Below, piece after piece: positions 24,956-33,160 of a DNA stretch of 64,000 nucleotides. How positions within the stretch are numbered: the stretch's first letter is position 1; each line of letters begins with the position of its first letter. Made by a program: the position numbers and the translations under genes. The stretch comes from Mesorhizobium_K marinum (GTDB lineage Bacteria > Pseudomonadota > Alphaproteobacteria > Rhizobiales > Rhizobiaceae), in assembly GCF_040813715.1 (NCBI RefSeq), contig NZ_JBFOCH010000007.1. One strand, 5' to 3'. A model generated the notes under the pieces. The model did no database searches. It saw only the letters and a list, made by a program, of their open reading frames with translations, and had not been told where the DNA came from.

Positions 24956-25717
24956 TCAGCTTCTGGGAGAATATCGGCTGCCGAGCGAATAGCGGTTGCC
25001 GGCATAGACGAGCCGGTTGACCGTGGCGACGGATGCTCCGGACCAGGTACGGCGGTGGAGAAGCAGGCACGGCGTGCCGGGTTCGATCATCAGAAGGTCC
25101 GCGGTTTCTGCGTCGGCAGCGACCGCCGAGATGACGTGCTCCACCTCGGTGAGCGGGGTGCACCGCTGCAGGTAGTCGAAAGTGGTTGTCGCCTCGAAAT
25201 CCTGGTTCTCGTAGTCCGGCACCAGTTGCGAATTGACGAAGCGTTCCTCGAGTTGGACCGGCACGCCGTTCTCGTGATGCACGATGACGGAATGCGCGAC
25301 CGGGCGGCGGGTCGAGAATTCGAAGGCGGCGGCCAGGTCGGGGGAGGGAAGGGTGGCCTCCAGCACGATGACTCTCGCATTGTGGCGCGCGCCGCGTTGC
25401 TCGATCTCGTTTGCGATGTTGTTGATTTCGATCAGCGCCGACTGCGCCTTCGGAGGCGCGACGAAAGTACCGACGCCCTGCACGCGCAGCAGGTGCCCCT
25501 GCGAAGTCAGTTCCCGCAGGGCGCGATGGACCGTCATGCGCGACACGCCAAGCGAGGCGACGAGTTCGTTCTCGGACGGCAGCTTGTGGTTAAGGCCCCA
25601 GGCGCCGCTACCGATGTTGGCCAGCACATACGCCTTGACCTTTTCGTAGAGCGGGCCGGCCGAGTCGGGCAGGGCGCCTTGCCCGGACCGGTCCATCGCG
25701 TCGGCCTTCCGGCTCAT
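24956..25717 (-). CDS. HutC-type GntR transcription regulator
   Basis: A 253-aa repressor of the GntR/HutC class: N-terminal winged helix (KVKAYVLANIGSGAWGLNHKLPSENELVASLGVSRMTVHRALRELTSQGHLLRVQGVGTFV) and C-terminal UTRA ligand domain (HSVIVHHENGVPVQLEERFVNSQLVPDY; EPGTPCLLLHRRTW). It overlaps the dehydrogenase gene by four bases (ATGA) and is the last gene of the operon beginning at the ABC ATPase, so it probably regulates that operon from inside; a HutC-like operator lies upstream of the ATPase gene. Likely ligand: the imported substrate or its oxidation product. Confidence 0.88.
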   Translation of the reverse strand: MSRKADAMDRSGQGALPDSAGPLYEKVKAYVLANIGSGAWGLNHKLPSENELVASLGVSRMTVHRALRELTSQGHLLRVQGVGTFVAPPKAQSALIEINNIANEIEQRGARHNARVIVLEATLPSPDLAAAFEFSTRRPVAHSVIVHHENGVPVQLEERFVNSQLVPDYENQDFEATTTFDYLQRCTPLTEVEHVISAVAADAETADLLMIEPGTPCLLLHRRTWSGASVATVNRLVYAGNRYSLGSRYSPRS

Positions 25718-26736
25718 CGCCCCGCCTCCCCGATGCGGATGACGGTCTTCAGCCCGCGCGCCTCGCCGCGGAGGAGGCGCTCATACGCGGCCGGCACGTC
25801 GTCGAGGGTGATCTCGGCGTCGATCAGGCGCTGAAGCTGCGGCGACAGGTCCGGCAGCATCGCCACCGCGTCGGGCAACTCGTCGATGAAGGCATGGCAA
25901 CCGACAAGCGCTGTCTCGCGCTCGACCAGCATGTTGAGGTCGATCTCCACCGGCGCATTGGCGATGCCGACAAGCGCGAGCGATCCACCACCCGCAAGGA
26001 TGTCGAGCAGCGATTTCAGCACCCGGCCGTCGCCGGTGGCGTCACAGGCATGCCGCACGGACTCGTCGCCCAGCGCTCGGCGGATCGAGGCGGCGTCGAG
26101 GTCGACCACAGTAGCCCCAGTAACGTTCGCGACGAGACGCGCACGCTCAGGATTGCGGTCGGCGACCAGTACCGGTCCCCGGTGAAGCCGGGAAAGCAGG
26201 AGCGCGACGAACCCGCCGATCGCACCGCAGCCGACGACAAGGACAGGGTCGCCGGTGGGTGCGGCCAGCCGGCGCACGGCATGGAGCGCGACCGCCATCG
26301 GTTCGGCCATGGCTGCGATGACGGGGTCGAGCGAGGGATCGTGCCGGCAAAGCAGTCGGGCGGGCAGCGCGACGTACTCGGCAAAGCCTCCGTCGCACAC
26401 CTCGCCGACGAAACCGAGACTGGCGCAGACATTCGTGCGACCCGCGCGGCAGGCCTCGCATTCCCCGCACCAGTAGCGCGAATCCGCAACCACGGTGGCG
26501 CCGACCGAAAGTCCGGTGACGTGCGGGCCGATGGCGGCGACGACGCCGGCGAACTCATGCCCGGCCACCGAGGGTGCGCGGCTGATCCAGTGGCCGGTCC
26601 TGTAGTTGTGGAGATCGGATCCGCAGATACCGGCGGCGGTGGTGCGAACGACCGCCCAGCCCGCAGCCGGAGCGTCGCAGGGGTCGATGTCCTCGACCCT
26701 GAGATCGCCCGCCGCGTGGAGCCTGACCGCCTTCAT
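25714..26736 (-). CDS. Zinc-dependent alcohol dehydrogenase (MDR family)
   Basis: A 340-aa medium-chain dehydrogenase. Catalytic zinc ligands are in GICGSDLHNY (Cys 38) and GHEFAGVV (His 59, Glu 60), structural zinc cysteines in WCGECEACRAGRTNVC, and the NAD fold in VLVVGCGAIGGFVALLL. Similar enzymes oxidise polyols such as idonate or sorbitol. Seven bases after a HisD-family gene, in a cluster with an SDR, it could be the DHPS 2-dehydrogenase partner (HpsO type); that is inference from context. Confidence 0.88.
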   Translation of the reverse strand: MKAVRLHAAGDLRVEDIDPCDAPAAGWAVVRTTAAGICGSDLHNYRTGHWISRAPSVAGHEFAGVVAAIGPHVTGLSVGATVVADSRYWCGECEACRAGRTNVCASLGFVGEVCDGGFAEYVALPARLLCRHDPSLDPVIAAMAEPMAVALHAVRRLAAPTGDPVLVVGCGAIGGFVALLLSRLHRGPVLVADRNPERARLVANVTGATVVDLDAASIRRALGDESVRHACDATGDGRVLKSLLDILAGGGSLALVGIANAPVEIDLNMLVERETALVGCHAFIDELPDAVAMLPDLSPQLQRLIDAEITLDDVPAAYERLLRGEARGLKTVIRIGEAGR

Positions 26737-26743
26737 GTGCGCC

Positions 26744-28060
26744 TCAGAGATAGTCCTCGCGCACGTCGGAGACGGCGTGCTCGTGGGACGAGAAACCTTC
26801 GTAGCGGGCCAGCGTCCTGGCGGCCTTGGCGAAGTCGGGATAGGCCGACGCGGTGACATAGCCGACCGACGAGCGCTTGACGAAATCGTGCACCGAGAGC
26901 GGGCCATAGGTCCTCGCCCATCGGCTTGTCGGCAGCACGGCGTTCGGCCCGAGGCCGAAATTGGCGATGGAGACCGGCGTGTGCGGCCCCATCAGGATTT
27001 CCGCGGCTTCGGTGATGTGCGCGAGATGCCGGAACGGGTCGGTGGAGAGAATCTCCAGGTGCTCGGGCGCATAGTCGTTGACGAAGGCGTAGCTGTCCTC
27101 GAGCGAGGCCGTCAGCACGATGCCGCCGTAGCTGCCGGTCAGGACGGCTTTCGAGAAGGCGACGCGCTGCTCGGTCATGCGCGCCCAGTGCTCGGGCAGC
27201 GCCGCCAGCGCTTCCTCGGCGACACGCCGGCTGTGCGTTACCAGATAGGCAGACGAGTCCGGCCCGTGCTCCGCCTCGATCAGGAGGTCCAGCGCCGCGA
27301 GGCCGCCCTTCACGGTCTCGTCGGCCAGGATGATCGACTCGGACGGGCCGGCGGGCAGGCCGGGATCGATGACGCCGGCCAGCAGCCGCTTGGCCGCGAC
27401 CACCCACGGGCTGCCGGGGCCGACGATCTTGAGGGCGGGCTTCACCGTCTCGGTGCCGAATGCCGCAGCCGCCACGGCCTGCGCGCCGCCTGCCTTGTAG
27501 ACCGTCTCGACGCCGGCGATGCGGGCGGCGACCAGGGTGGCCGCATCGACGCTGCCGTCCGACGCGGGCGGCGTCAGGATCGCGAGGTCGGGCACGCCGG
27601 CGACCACGGCCGGCACCGCCGTCATCATGGTCACCGACGGGAACGCGCCCTTGCCGCGTGGCACGTAGATCGCCACCGACTTGATCGGGGTGATGCGGTC
27701 GCCTGCATAGGCGCCCGGCCGAATCTCCTTCAGCCACATGGCCTCGGGCTTCTGTTCCTCGTGGAAGCGCCGGATGTTGTCGATGCCGAAGCGGATGGCC
27801 TCGACGACCTCGTCGTCCACCATGCCGAAGGCGGCGTCGATTTCGGCCTCGGTGACCTTCAGGCCGCCGGCCTTGACGTGGGCCTTGTCCAGTTCCCTGG
27901 CGAAGCGGACCAGCGCCGCGTCGCCTTCGGTGCGCACCGCCTCGATGATCGGCTGGACCTTCTCGGTGAAGGCGGAAAGGTCTGTCTCGGACCGCCTGAG
28001 CAGCCCGGCGCGGGCTGCCTGGTCGAGCCTGGCGGTTTCGTGGAAGGAAACTTCGGTCAT
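26744..28060 (-). CDS. hpsN: Histidinol-dehydrogenase-family enzyme, probably sulfopropanediol 3-dehydrogenase (HpsN-like)
   Basis: A 438-aa zinc/NAD enzyme of the HisD family, with PGGS-like motif (VPRGKGAFPSVTMMTAVPA), AGGAQAVAAAAFGTETV, PAGPSESIILADE, and the catalytic DYAPEHLEI (Glu-His pair) and LSVHDFVKR. Real HisD lies in his operons; here the gene sits between an ABC importer and an alcohol dehydrogenase. The HisD-family enzyme HpsN oxidises (R)-2,3-dihydroxypropane-1-sulfonate to sulfolactate in two steps, together with dehydrogenases HpsO and HpsP. The match of neighbours supports this, but another polyol is possible. Confidence 0.6.
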   Translation of the reverse strand: MTEVSFHETARLDQAARAGLLRRSETDLSAFTEKVQPIIEAVRTEGDAALVRFARELDKAHVKAGGLKVTEAEIDAAFGMVDDEVVEAIRFGIDNIRRFHEEQKPEAMWLKEIRPGAYAGDRITPIKSVAIYVPRGKGAFPSVTMMTAVPAVVAGVPDLAILTPPASDGSVDAATLVAARIAGVETVYKAGGAQAVAAAAFGTETVKPALKIVGPGSPWVVAAKRLLAGVIDPGLPAGPSESIILADETVKGGLAALDLLIEAEHGPDSSAYLVTHSRRVAEEALAALPEHWARMTEQRVAFSKAVLTGSYGGIVLTASLEDSYAFVNDYAPEHLEILSTDPFRHLAHITEAAEILMGPHTPVSIANFGLGPNAVLPTSRWARTYGPLSVHDFVKRSSVGYVTASAYPDFAKAARTLARYEGFSSHEHAVSDVREDYL

Positions 28061-28088
28061 GGTGCAGTTCCGACTCGGCGGCCGGCCT

Positions 28089-28889
28089 TCATTTCGACTT
28101 GAGGAAAATCTCGAGCCCGACAAGGCGGTCGAGCAGGATCACCGCAGCCACCGCCGAGGCGATGAAGATCACGGAGATCGCCGCCAGGTCGGGCGTGATG
28201 ATCGAGCGGATGGAATTGTAGATCTGGACCGGCAGCGTGACGATGCGGGCATCGACGAGAAGCAGGCTGACCAGGAACTCGTTGAGCGCCAGGATGAACA
28301 TCAGGAGCGAGCCGCTGATGATGCCCGGTACGACCGCCGGCAGAGTCACGTGGAAGAAGGTTGAAAGCGGCGGCGCGCCGCAGTTCGCCGCGGCAAGCTC
28401 GAGGTCGGGTTCCAGGCCCGACGCGCTGGCCATGACCGCCCAGATCATGAACGGCAGGTTGATCACCGTGCAGGCGACGCCGACCGGCCACAGCTGGCCG
28501 AGGATGCGCATCTCGCCGAACAGCAGCATCAGGCCGATGCCCGAGCCGATCAGAGGAATGGTAAAGGGCAAAAGCAGGTAGATCTGGAACGGCGTCTCGA
28601 AGCGCAGGCGGTATTTCGCCAGGGCGATGCCGGCCAGCGTGCCGACGGGAATGGCGAGTGCAGTGCAGACCGCCGCGACATAGAGGGAGCGGCCGAAGGC
28701 GCGCCACAAGTCGCCGGCGCCGGCGATCCTGGAATACCATTTGAGCGACAGGCCCTCCGGCGGAAAGGCAATGATGTTGCCGGCCGTGAACGAGGCGCCG
28801 ACCACGACGACAGTCGGGATCGACAGGATCGCCAGCACGCAGCAGACGACCGTCCAGAAGACGATGCGCTGGCTGAGCGGCATGGTCAT
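28089..28889 (-). CDS. ABC transporter permease, polyamine type (PotC-like)
   Basis: A 266-aa inner-membrane permease with six predicted segments and the EAA-type loop AANCGAPPLSTFFHVTLPAVVPGIISG. The N-terminus (FWTVVCCVLAILSIPTVVVVGASF) is the first segment. It overlaps the other permease gene by four bases (ATGA), and pairs with it, the binding protein and the ATPase to form a complete type I importer of the spermidine/putrescine class. Confidence 0.92.
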   Translation of the reverse strand: MTMPLSQRIVFWTVVCCVLAILSIPTVVVVGASFTAGNIIAFPPEGLSLKWYSRIAGAGDLWRAFGRSLYVAAVCTALAIPVGTLAGIALAKYRLRFETPFQIYLLLPFTIPLIGSGIGLMLLFGEMRILGQLWPVGVACTVINLPFMIWAVMASASGLEPDLELAAANCGAPPLSTFFHVTLPAVVPGIISGSLLMFILALNEFLVSLLLVDARIVTLPVQIYNSIRSIITPDLAAISVIFIASAVAAVILLDRLVGLEIFLKSK

Positions 28890-29785
28890 CGGCGCGCCTC
28901 CTTCGCCAGGGTTCCTGCGCCGAAGACCGTGAAGACGAGGCCGACGAGCAGCGAGCCGACGGCGACCAGAAGGAGCGTTAGCGTCGCGCCGAGGCCCTGG
29001 TCGGAGGTGCGGAAGAACTGGTCGTAGATGGCGTTGGCGATGAAGTCCTGCGACCCGCCGCCGAGGATCGCCGGCATCGCGAAGTCGGTCAGGGAGAGCG
29101 TCAGCACCACCAGTCCAGCCCCGACGAGCCCTGGCCTCACGAGCGGCAGGACGACGTGGACCATCGCGCGAACCCAGTTGGCGCCGAGCGACTGCGCCGC
29201 CGCTTCCAGTTCTTCGGGGATGGCGGTCATGGCAGGCGCCAGCATCAGGACGGCGAAAGGCAGCATGTACTGGACGAGGCCGAACAGCACGGCAGGATAG
29301 TTGTAGAGCAGCCTGAGCGGCGCGACGCCGATCAGCCCGAGAGCCTCGTTGACCATGCCCTGGTTGCCGAGGACGATCAGCCAGCCATAGGCGCGCACGA
29401 CCTGGCCGATGAAGAACGGCAGGAAGAGCGCGATGAGCAGAATCTTGCGCAGCCAGGGCGACCGCGTGCGAACCATCACGTAGGCGTAGGGAAAGGCGAG
29501 CACCAGCGTGATCGCGGTGACGATCACCGCGCCGAGCAGGCTTCGCGTTGCGACCGTCCGGAACAGCGATTCGGTGAAGGCGCGCTCAAAATTCGCGAGC
29601 GTGTAGTAGTCGGATGGCAGGAAGGTCGAGGTGTCGAGCGTGCGCAGGCTGGCATCTGTGATTTCGACCAGACCGAGCACAAGGAGGCCGACCACCAGCA
29701 CCGCCGGGGCGATCAGTAGATAGGGGATCGCCTTGCCGAACCGCGCCGGCCAGAGCGCGGCTGCAAGCGCTTCCGCCGCGTCCAT
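28886..29785 (-). CDS. ABC transporter permease, polyamine type (PotB-like)
   Basis: A 299-aa permease with about six membrane segments (e.g. PYLLIAPAVLVVGLLVLGLV; LALFLPFFIGQVVRAYGWLIVL) and the coupling loop EAAAQSLGANWVRAMVHVVLPLVRPGLVGA. Start ATG 29785; the longer open frame upstream belongs to other frames. Members of this class import polyamines, but also opines, polyols, phosphonates and sulfonates. Confidence 0.92.
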   Translation of the reverse strand: MDAAEALAAALWPARFGKAIPYLLIAPAVLVVGLLVLGLVEITDASLRTLDTSTFLPSDYYTLANFERAFTESLFRTVATRSLLGAVIVTAITLVLAFPYAYVMVRTRSPWLRKILLIALFLPFFIGQVVRAYGWLIVLGNQGMVNEALGLIGVAPLRLLYNYPAVLFGLVQYMLPFAVLMLAPAMTAIPEELEAAAQSLGANWVRAMVHVVLPLVRPGLVGAGLVVLTLSLTDFAMPAILGGGSQDFIANAIYDQFFRTSDQGLGATLTLLLVAVGSLLVGLVFTVFGAGTLAKEARR

Positions 29786-29845
29786 GACGCGCCAGCCGAT
29801 AGGATAGGCTTTGGTCGATCGCACGAGGATTTTCCGTGACAAGAT

Positions 29846-29872
29846 GGGACCGCCGCCGGAGACGGCGGTCCC
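29846..29872. promoter_or_regulatory. Stem-loop between binding-protein and permease genes
   Basis: GGGACCGCCG (29846-29855) / CGGCGGTCCC (29863-29872), perfect 10-bp stem, 7-base loop. In the operon direction it lies eight bases after the binding-protein stop and has no U tract. Such elements stabilise the 5' part of the mRNA and let the binding protein be made in excess. Confidence 0.6.
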
Positions 29873-29880
29873 GTTTTTGA

Positions 29881-30996
29881 TCAGCCCTGCATGATCGACT
29901 TGAACTTGGCGAACCACTCGCTCTCGTTCTCGACCTGGATCTTGGACGAGATGCGGATCAGGTTCTCGAAGTCCTCGGGCTTGGTCGGATAGGACGGGTC
30001 GCCGACCAGGTCCGCCGGCGGATTGACGCCCGGGACGACGCCGGGCAGGCCGAGGCCGTCGAGCCAGACCTGCTGCGCTTCGACGGTGAGCGCGTGGTTG
30101 ATGTATTCCTTGGCCCAGTACAGCTCGTTCGCCGGCAGGCCCTTGGGAATCCACAGGCCGTCGGTGTCGAACTTGCAGCCTTCCTCGGGCACCACCCACT
30201 TGATGTCGATGCCATTCTTTTTGGCCTCGCGGGCGTTGGTGGAGATCGTGCAGGCCGCGTCGATCTCGCCGCGTTGGAACCAGGTGGTGAAATCGGGGTC
30301 CTCGCCGAGCAGCGGCTGCTGCTCCTTCATCTTGGTGATGAAGTCCCAGGCCGGCTGCATGTTGCCGGGGATGTCCTCGAGCTTGCCGCCGCCGGCGACC
30401 TGGGCGGGGAAGTGGAAGCCGATGCCGTCATTGTAGAAGGCGAGGCGGCCCTTGAACTTCGGGTCGAGCAGGTCCTTCCAGGACTTCGGCGCGCCGTCGG
30501 GGAAAGCCTCCGGCCGATAGGCGAGGACGTAGACATAGCCATAGGTGTTGACGATCGGGTAGCCATCGAGACCAACCGGCTTCGCCAGGTCGGTGGTGTT
30601 CTTCAGGTTCGGGAGGTCCGACAGATCCTCGGTGACGCCGCGCAGCGCAGACTTGGTGGCGTTGGTGGTGGTGTCCCAGTTGATGTGGATCGGCGGAACG
30701 CGCCCCTGGGCGACCGCGGCCCAGACCTTCGGCTGGATCTCGTTGTCCTCGGTCAGGTCGTGGCGAATGGCGATGCCGGTCTTGGCGGTGAAGCTGTCGG
30801 AGACGCCCGCCTTGAGGCTGTCGACCCAGCTGCCGCCCCAGGCGCGGATGATCAGTTCAGCCGGCTTGTCCGGCTCCTGCGCCATCGCCGGGCGCAGGCC
30901 GAGCGCCGAGATTCCGGCGACGCCACCGGCGGCGGCAGCGCCCTGCATGAAGGATCGGCGGCTAATCGTGTCGGTCAGAAACTTCGTGCCTTTCAT
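29881..30996 (-). CDS. ABC transporter substrate-binding protein, polyamine type
   Basis: A 371-aa periplasmic protein with a twin-arginine signal (SRRSFMQGAAAAGGVAG, cleavage after PAMA about residue 39). The mature part has LIIRAWGGSWVDSLKAGVSDSF, YPIVNTYGYVYVLAYRPEAF and WIPKGLPANELYWAKEYINHAL, typical for the PotD/PhnS type. A stem-loop follows the gene. Three bases separate it from the ATPase gene. The ligand is not readable from the sequence; the catabolic neighbours suggest a sulfonated or other polyol. Confidence 0.9.
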   Translation of the reverse strand: MKGTKFLTDTISRRSFMQGAAAAGGVAGISALGLRPAMAQEPDKPAELIIRAWGGSWVDSLKAGVSDSFTAKTGIAIRHDLTEDNEIQPKVWAAVAQGRVPPIHINWDTTTNATKSALRGVTEDLSDLPNLKNTTDLAKPVGLDGYPIVNTYGYVYVLAYRPEAFPDGAPKSWKDLLDPKFKGRLAFYNDGIGFHFPAQVAGGGKLEDIPGNMQPAWDFITKMKEQQPLLGEDPDFTTWFQRGEIDAACTISTNAREAKKNGIDIKWVVPEEGCKFDTDGLWIPKGLPANELYWAKEYINHALTVEAQQVWLDGLGLPGVVPGVNPPADLVGDPSYPTKPEDFENLIRISSKIQVENESEWFAKFKSIMQG

Positions 30997-30999
30997 CGT

Positions 31000-32178
31000 T
31001 CATTCTCCTCTGGTTGACCGGGTTCCCGCCCCAGCTTCGGCGTGGTCCGGATTTGCTTTGAAAACGTGCATGTCGACGCCGTTCCAGCCGACGAATACGG
31101 CCGCGCCGGCGTCGAGCTGGTTGTGGCTCGCGGGGTCGCGGTCGAAGATGCGCAGAAGGCCGTCGACAGGAAGCGGCGCCTGCACCTCGTAGACGACTCG
31201 ATCGCCCTCGAAGATGACGTCGGCCACAGTGCCGGGCAGGACGACGTCCATGTCCTTCAGCGCGTCGGCGTCGGTGGCGATCCGCACCAGCTCGGCGCGC
31301 ACCGCGCCGCGCACCTCGTCGCCGACCACGACCGCTCCACCGCCAGCCAGGCGCCCGGTGAACCGGTGCGCGCCCTGCGTGAAGAAAACCAGGTCGCCGG
31401 TAGCCTTTGTGACCGCGCCGGAAATGAAGTTGGTGACGCCGATGAAGCCCGCCACGAAGGCGCTGGCCGGCTTGCGGTAGGTCTCAACGGGATGGGCGTT
31501 CTGCCGGATTTCGCCGCCGTCCATCACGATCACCTCGTCGGAAACGACGAGCGCCTCGCGCTGGTCGTGCGTGACGTTGATGGTGGTGACGCCGAGTTCG
31601 CGCTGGATGCGGCGGAACTCGAGCTGCATTTCTTCCCGCAGCTTGCGGTCAAGCGCCGCCAGCGGTTCGTCGAGGAGCAGCAGGTCGGGTTCGAAAACCA
31701 GAGCGCGCGCGATCGCTACACGCTGCTGCTGGCCGCCGGACAGTTCATGCGGCCGCCGGCCGCCGAGACCAGTCAGCTTGACGAGGTCGAGATAACGCTC
31801 GACCCGCTCCGGAATCGTTCGCGCGTCGGCCCGGCGCATCTTGAGCGGGAAGGCGACATTTTCGGCCGCGGTCATGTGCGGGAACAGCGCCAGCCTCTGG
31901 AACACCATGCCGATGGAACGCTTGTGCGGCGGCACCGCGCTGACGGCTTCGCCGTTGATGACGATCTCCCCGCTGGTCGGACGCAGGAAGCCGGCGATCA
32001 TGCGCAGCAGCGTTGTCTTTCCCGAGCCGGAAGGGCCGAGGATGGTGAGGAACCTGCCGCTGGCCAGGTCGAAGGACGCGGACTTCACCGCATGCAGGCC
32101 GTCATACACCTTGCTGACGTTCCGGACGGAAACGGCCGGGACGGCGTCATCTGCCGCAAGATCGGGCGCATGGCGCAT
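31000..32178 (-). CDS. ABC transporter ATP-binding protein (PotA-like)
   Basis: A 392-aa ATPase: Walker A GPSGSGKTT, signature LSGGQQQRVAIARAL, Walker B LLLLDEPLAALD, and H-loop INVTHDQREAL, followed by a C-terminal TOBE regulatory domain (ANGASVEVR-like region VVLPGTVADVIFEGDRVVYEV). ATG 32178 with AGGGA upstream is used. It is the first gene of the operon ATPase-binding protein-permeases-hpsN-like-MDR-HutC. Confidence 0.92.
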   Translation of the reverse strand: MRHAPDLAADDAVPAVSVRNVSKVYDGLHAVKSASFDLASGRFLTILGPSGSGKTTLLRMIAGFLRPTSGEIVINGEAVSAVPPHKRSIGMVFQRLALFPHMTAAENVAFPLKMRRADARTIPERVERYLDLVKLTGLGGRRPHELSGGQQQRVAIARALVFEPDLLLLDEPLAALDRKLREEMQLEFRRIQRELGVTTINVTHDQREALVVSDEVIVMDGGEIRQNAHPVETYRKPASAFVAGFIGVTNFISGAVTKATGDLVFFTQGAHRFTGRLAGGGAVVVGDEVRGAVRAELVRIATDADALKDMDVVLPGTVADVIFEGDRVVYEVQAPLPVDGLLRIFDRDPASHNQLDAGAAVFVGWNGVDMHVFKANPDHAEAGAGTRSTRGE

Positions 32179-32215
32179 TATGTATTCCCTGAAGGGGCAA
32201 GTCGGTGCATCAGTG

Positions 32216-32240
32216 TGGTATATACAAGCATGTACAACAT
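32216..32240 (-). promoter_or_regulatory. HutC-type operator candidate before the transporter operon
   Basis: The stretch GTATATACAAGCATGTACAAC (about 32217-32237) contains TTGTATATAC and TTGTACATGC half sites on the minus strand, like the TTGTATATACAA class of GntR/HutC operators. It lies 40 bases before the first gene of the operon that ends with a HutC-type regulator. Binding is inferred. Confidence 0.5.
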
Positions 32241-32265
32241 CGCCCGGCAATAGGCTGATGGGCGC

Positions 32266-33042
32266 TCAGACTGAGGCGAGATAGCCGCCGTCGATAGGAA
32301 TGCAATGGCCGGTCACATAGGCTGAGGCATCGCCGGCGAGGAACAGGACGGCGCCCGACAGGTCCTCCATCCGGCCGAAGCGCCCCTGCGGGATCTTGGC
32401 GAGCATCGACGTTTCCCAGGCCGCATCGCTGTAGAAGACCTCGGTCATATCGGTGCGGAAATAGCCCGGTGCGATGGCGTTCACGCGAATGCCCGCCGGC
32501 GCCCACTCCGCGGCGAGCGCGCGCGTCATGCCGAGCAGGCCGGTCTTGGAGGACCCGTAGGCGACGGCGGTCGGGATGCCGACATAGGAGGTGAGCGAGC
32601 AGAGATTGATGATGCTGCCGCCGTGCCCGCCCGCCGCCATCGACCGCGCCGCCGCCTGCGCACAGAAAAAGGCGCCCTTGAGATTGGTATCGACGATGCG
32701 GTCCCAGAGCGCCTCGTCGACGTCGAGCGACGGTCGCACCTCCTCGTAGCCGGCATTGTTGACCAGGATGTCGATGCGGCCGAGCCGGCCGGTGAGTTCG
32801 CCAAGCGCGGTTGAGCAGGCGTCGATCTCGCGGACGTCAAGCGCCAGCGGGACCGCCGTGCCCCCCTGGGCGCGGATGGCGCCGAGGGTTTCGTCCAGAG
32901 ACGCCGGATCGCGCGCACCGGCGGCAACCGTTGCGCCGGCTGCCGCAAGCGTTTCGGCGATCGCGCGGCCGAGCCCGCGGTTGGCGCCGGTGACGACGGC
33001 AATGCGGCCCACCAGAGAAAAAGCCTTGAAAACGTCCTGCAT
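32266..33042 (-). CDS. Short-chain dehydrogenase (SDR)
   Basis: A 258-aa classical SDR: TGANRGLGRAIAE cofactor motif, NNAGYEEV, catalytic Ser in CSLTSYVG and YGSSKTGLLG (Tyr-x-x-x-Lys), and a C-terminal PIDGGYLASV. The Gly-rich motif with Arg behind suggests NADP or NAD. In the proposed DHPS scheme it would match the second 2-dehydrogenase (HpsP type). It is upstream of the operator, so it may be transcribed with the monooxygenase or from its own promoter. Confidence 0.85.
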   Translation of the reverse strand: MQDVFKAFSLVGRIAVVTGANRGLGRAIAETLAAAGATVAAGARDPASLDETLGAIRAQGGTAVPLALDVREIDACSTALGELTGRLGRIDILVNNAGYEEVRPSLDVDEALWDRIVDTNLKGAFFCAQAAARSMAAGGHGGSIINLCSLTSYVGIPTAVAYGSSKTGLLGMTRALAAEWAPAGIRVNAIAPGYFRTDMTEVFYSDAAWETSMLAKIPQGRFGRMEDLSGAVLFLAGDASAYVTGHCIPIDGGYLASV

Positions 33043-33160
33043 CGTCGCCTCGTCGCGTGGGGGTGGCCGCAGCGGCGAGCCATGGCTGCATAGAAGCATC
33101 AGCCAGAGAGCACGGGCAAGGGGCGAAGCGCCGCGCCCCCGCCGTGCCTCTCGTCGGTCG

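Noticed and set aside
26744..28060. Histidine biosynthesis gene hisD
   Set aside because: The family fits, but there are no other his genes nearby and the neighbours are transporters and polyol dehydrogenases.
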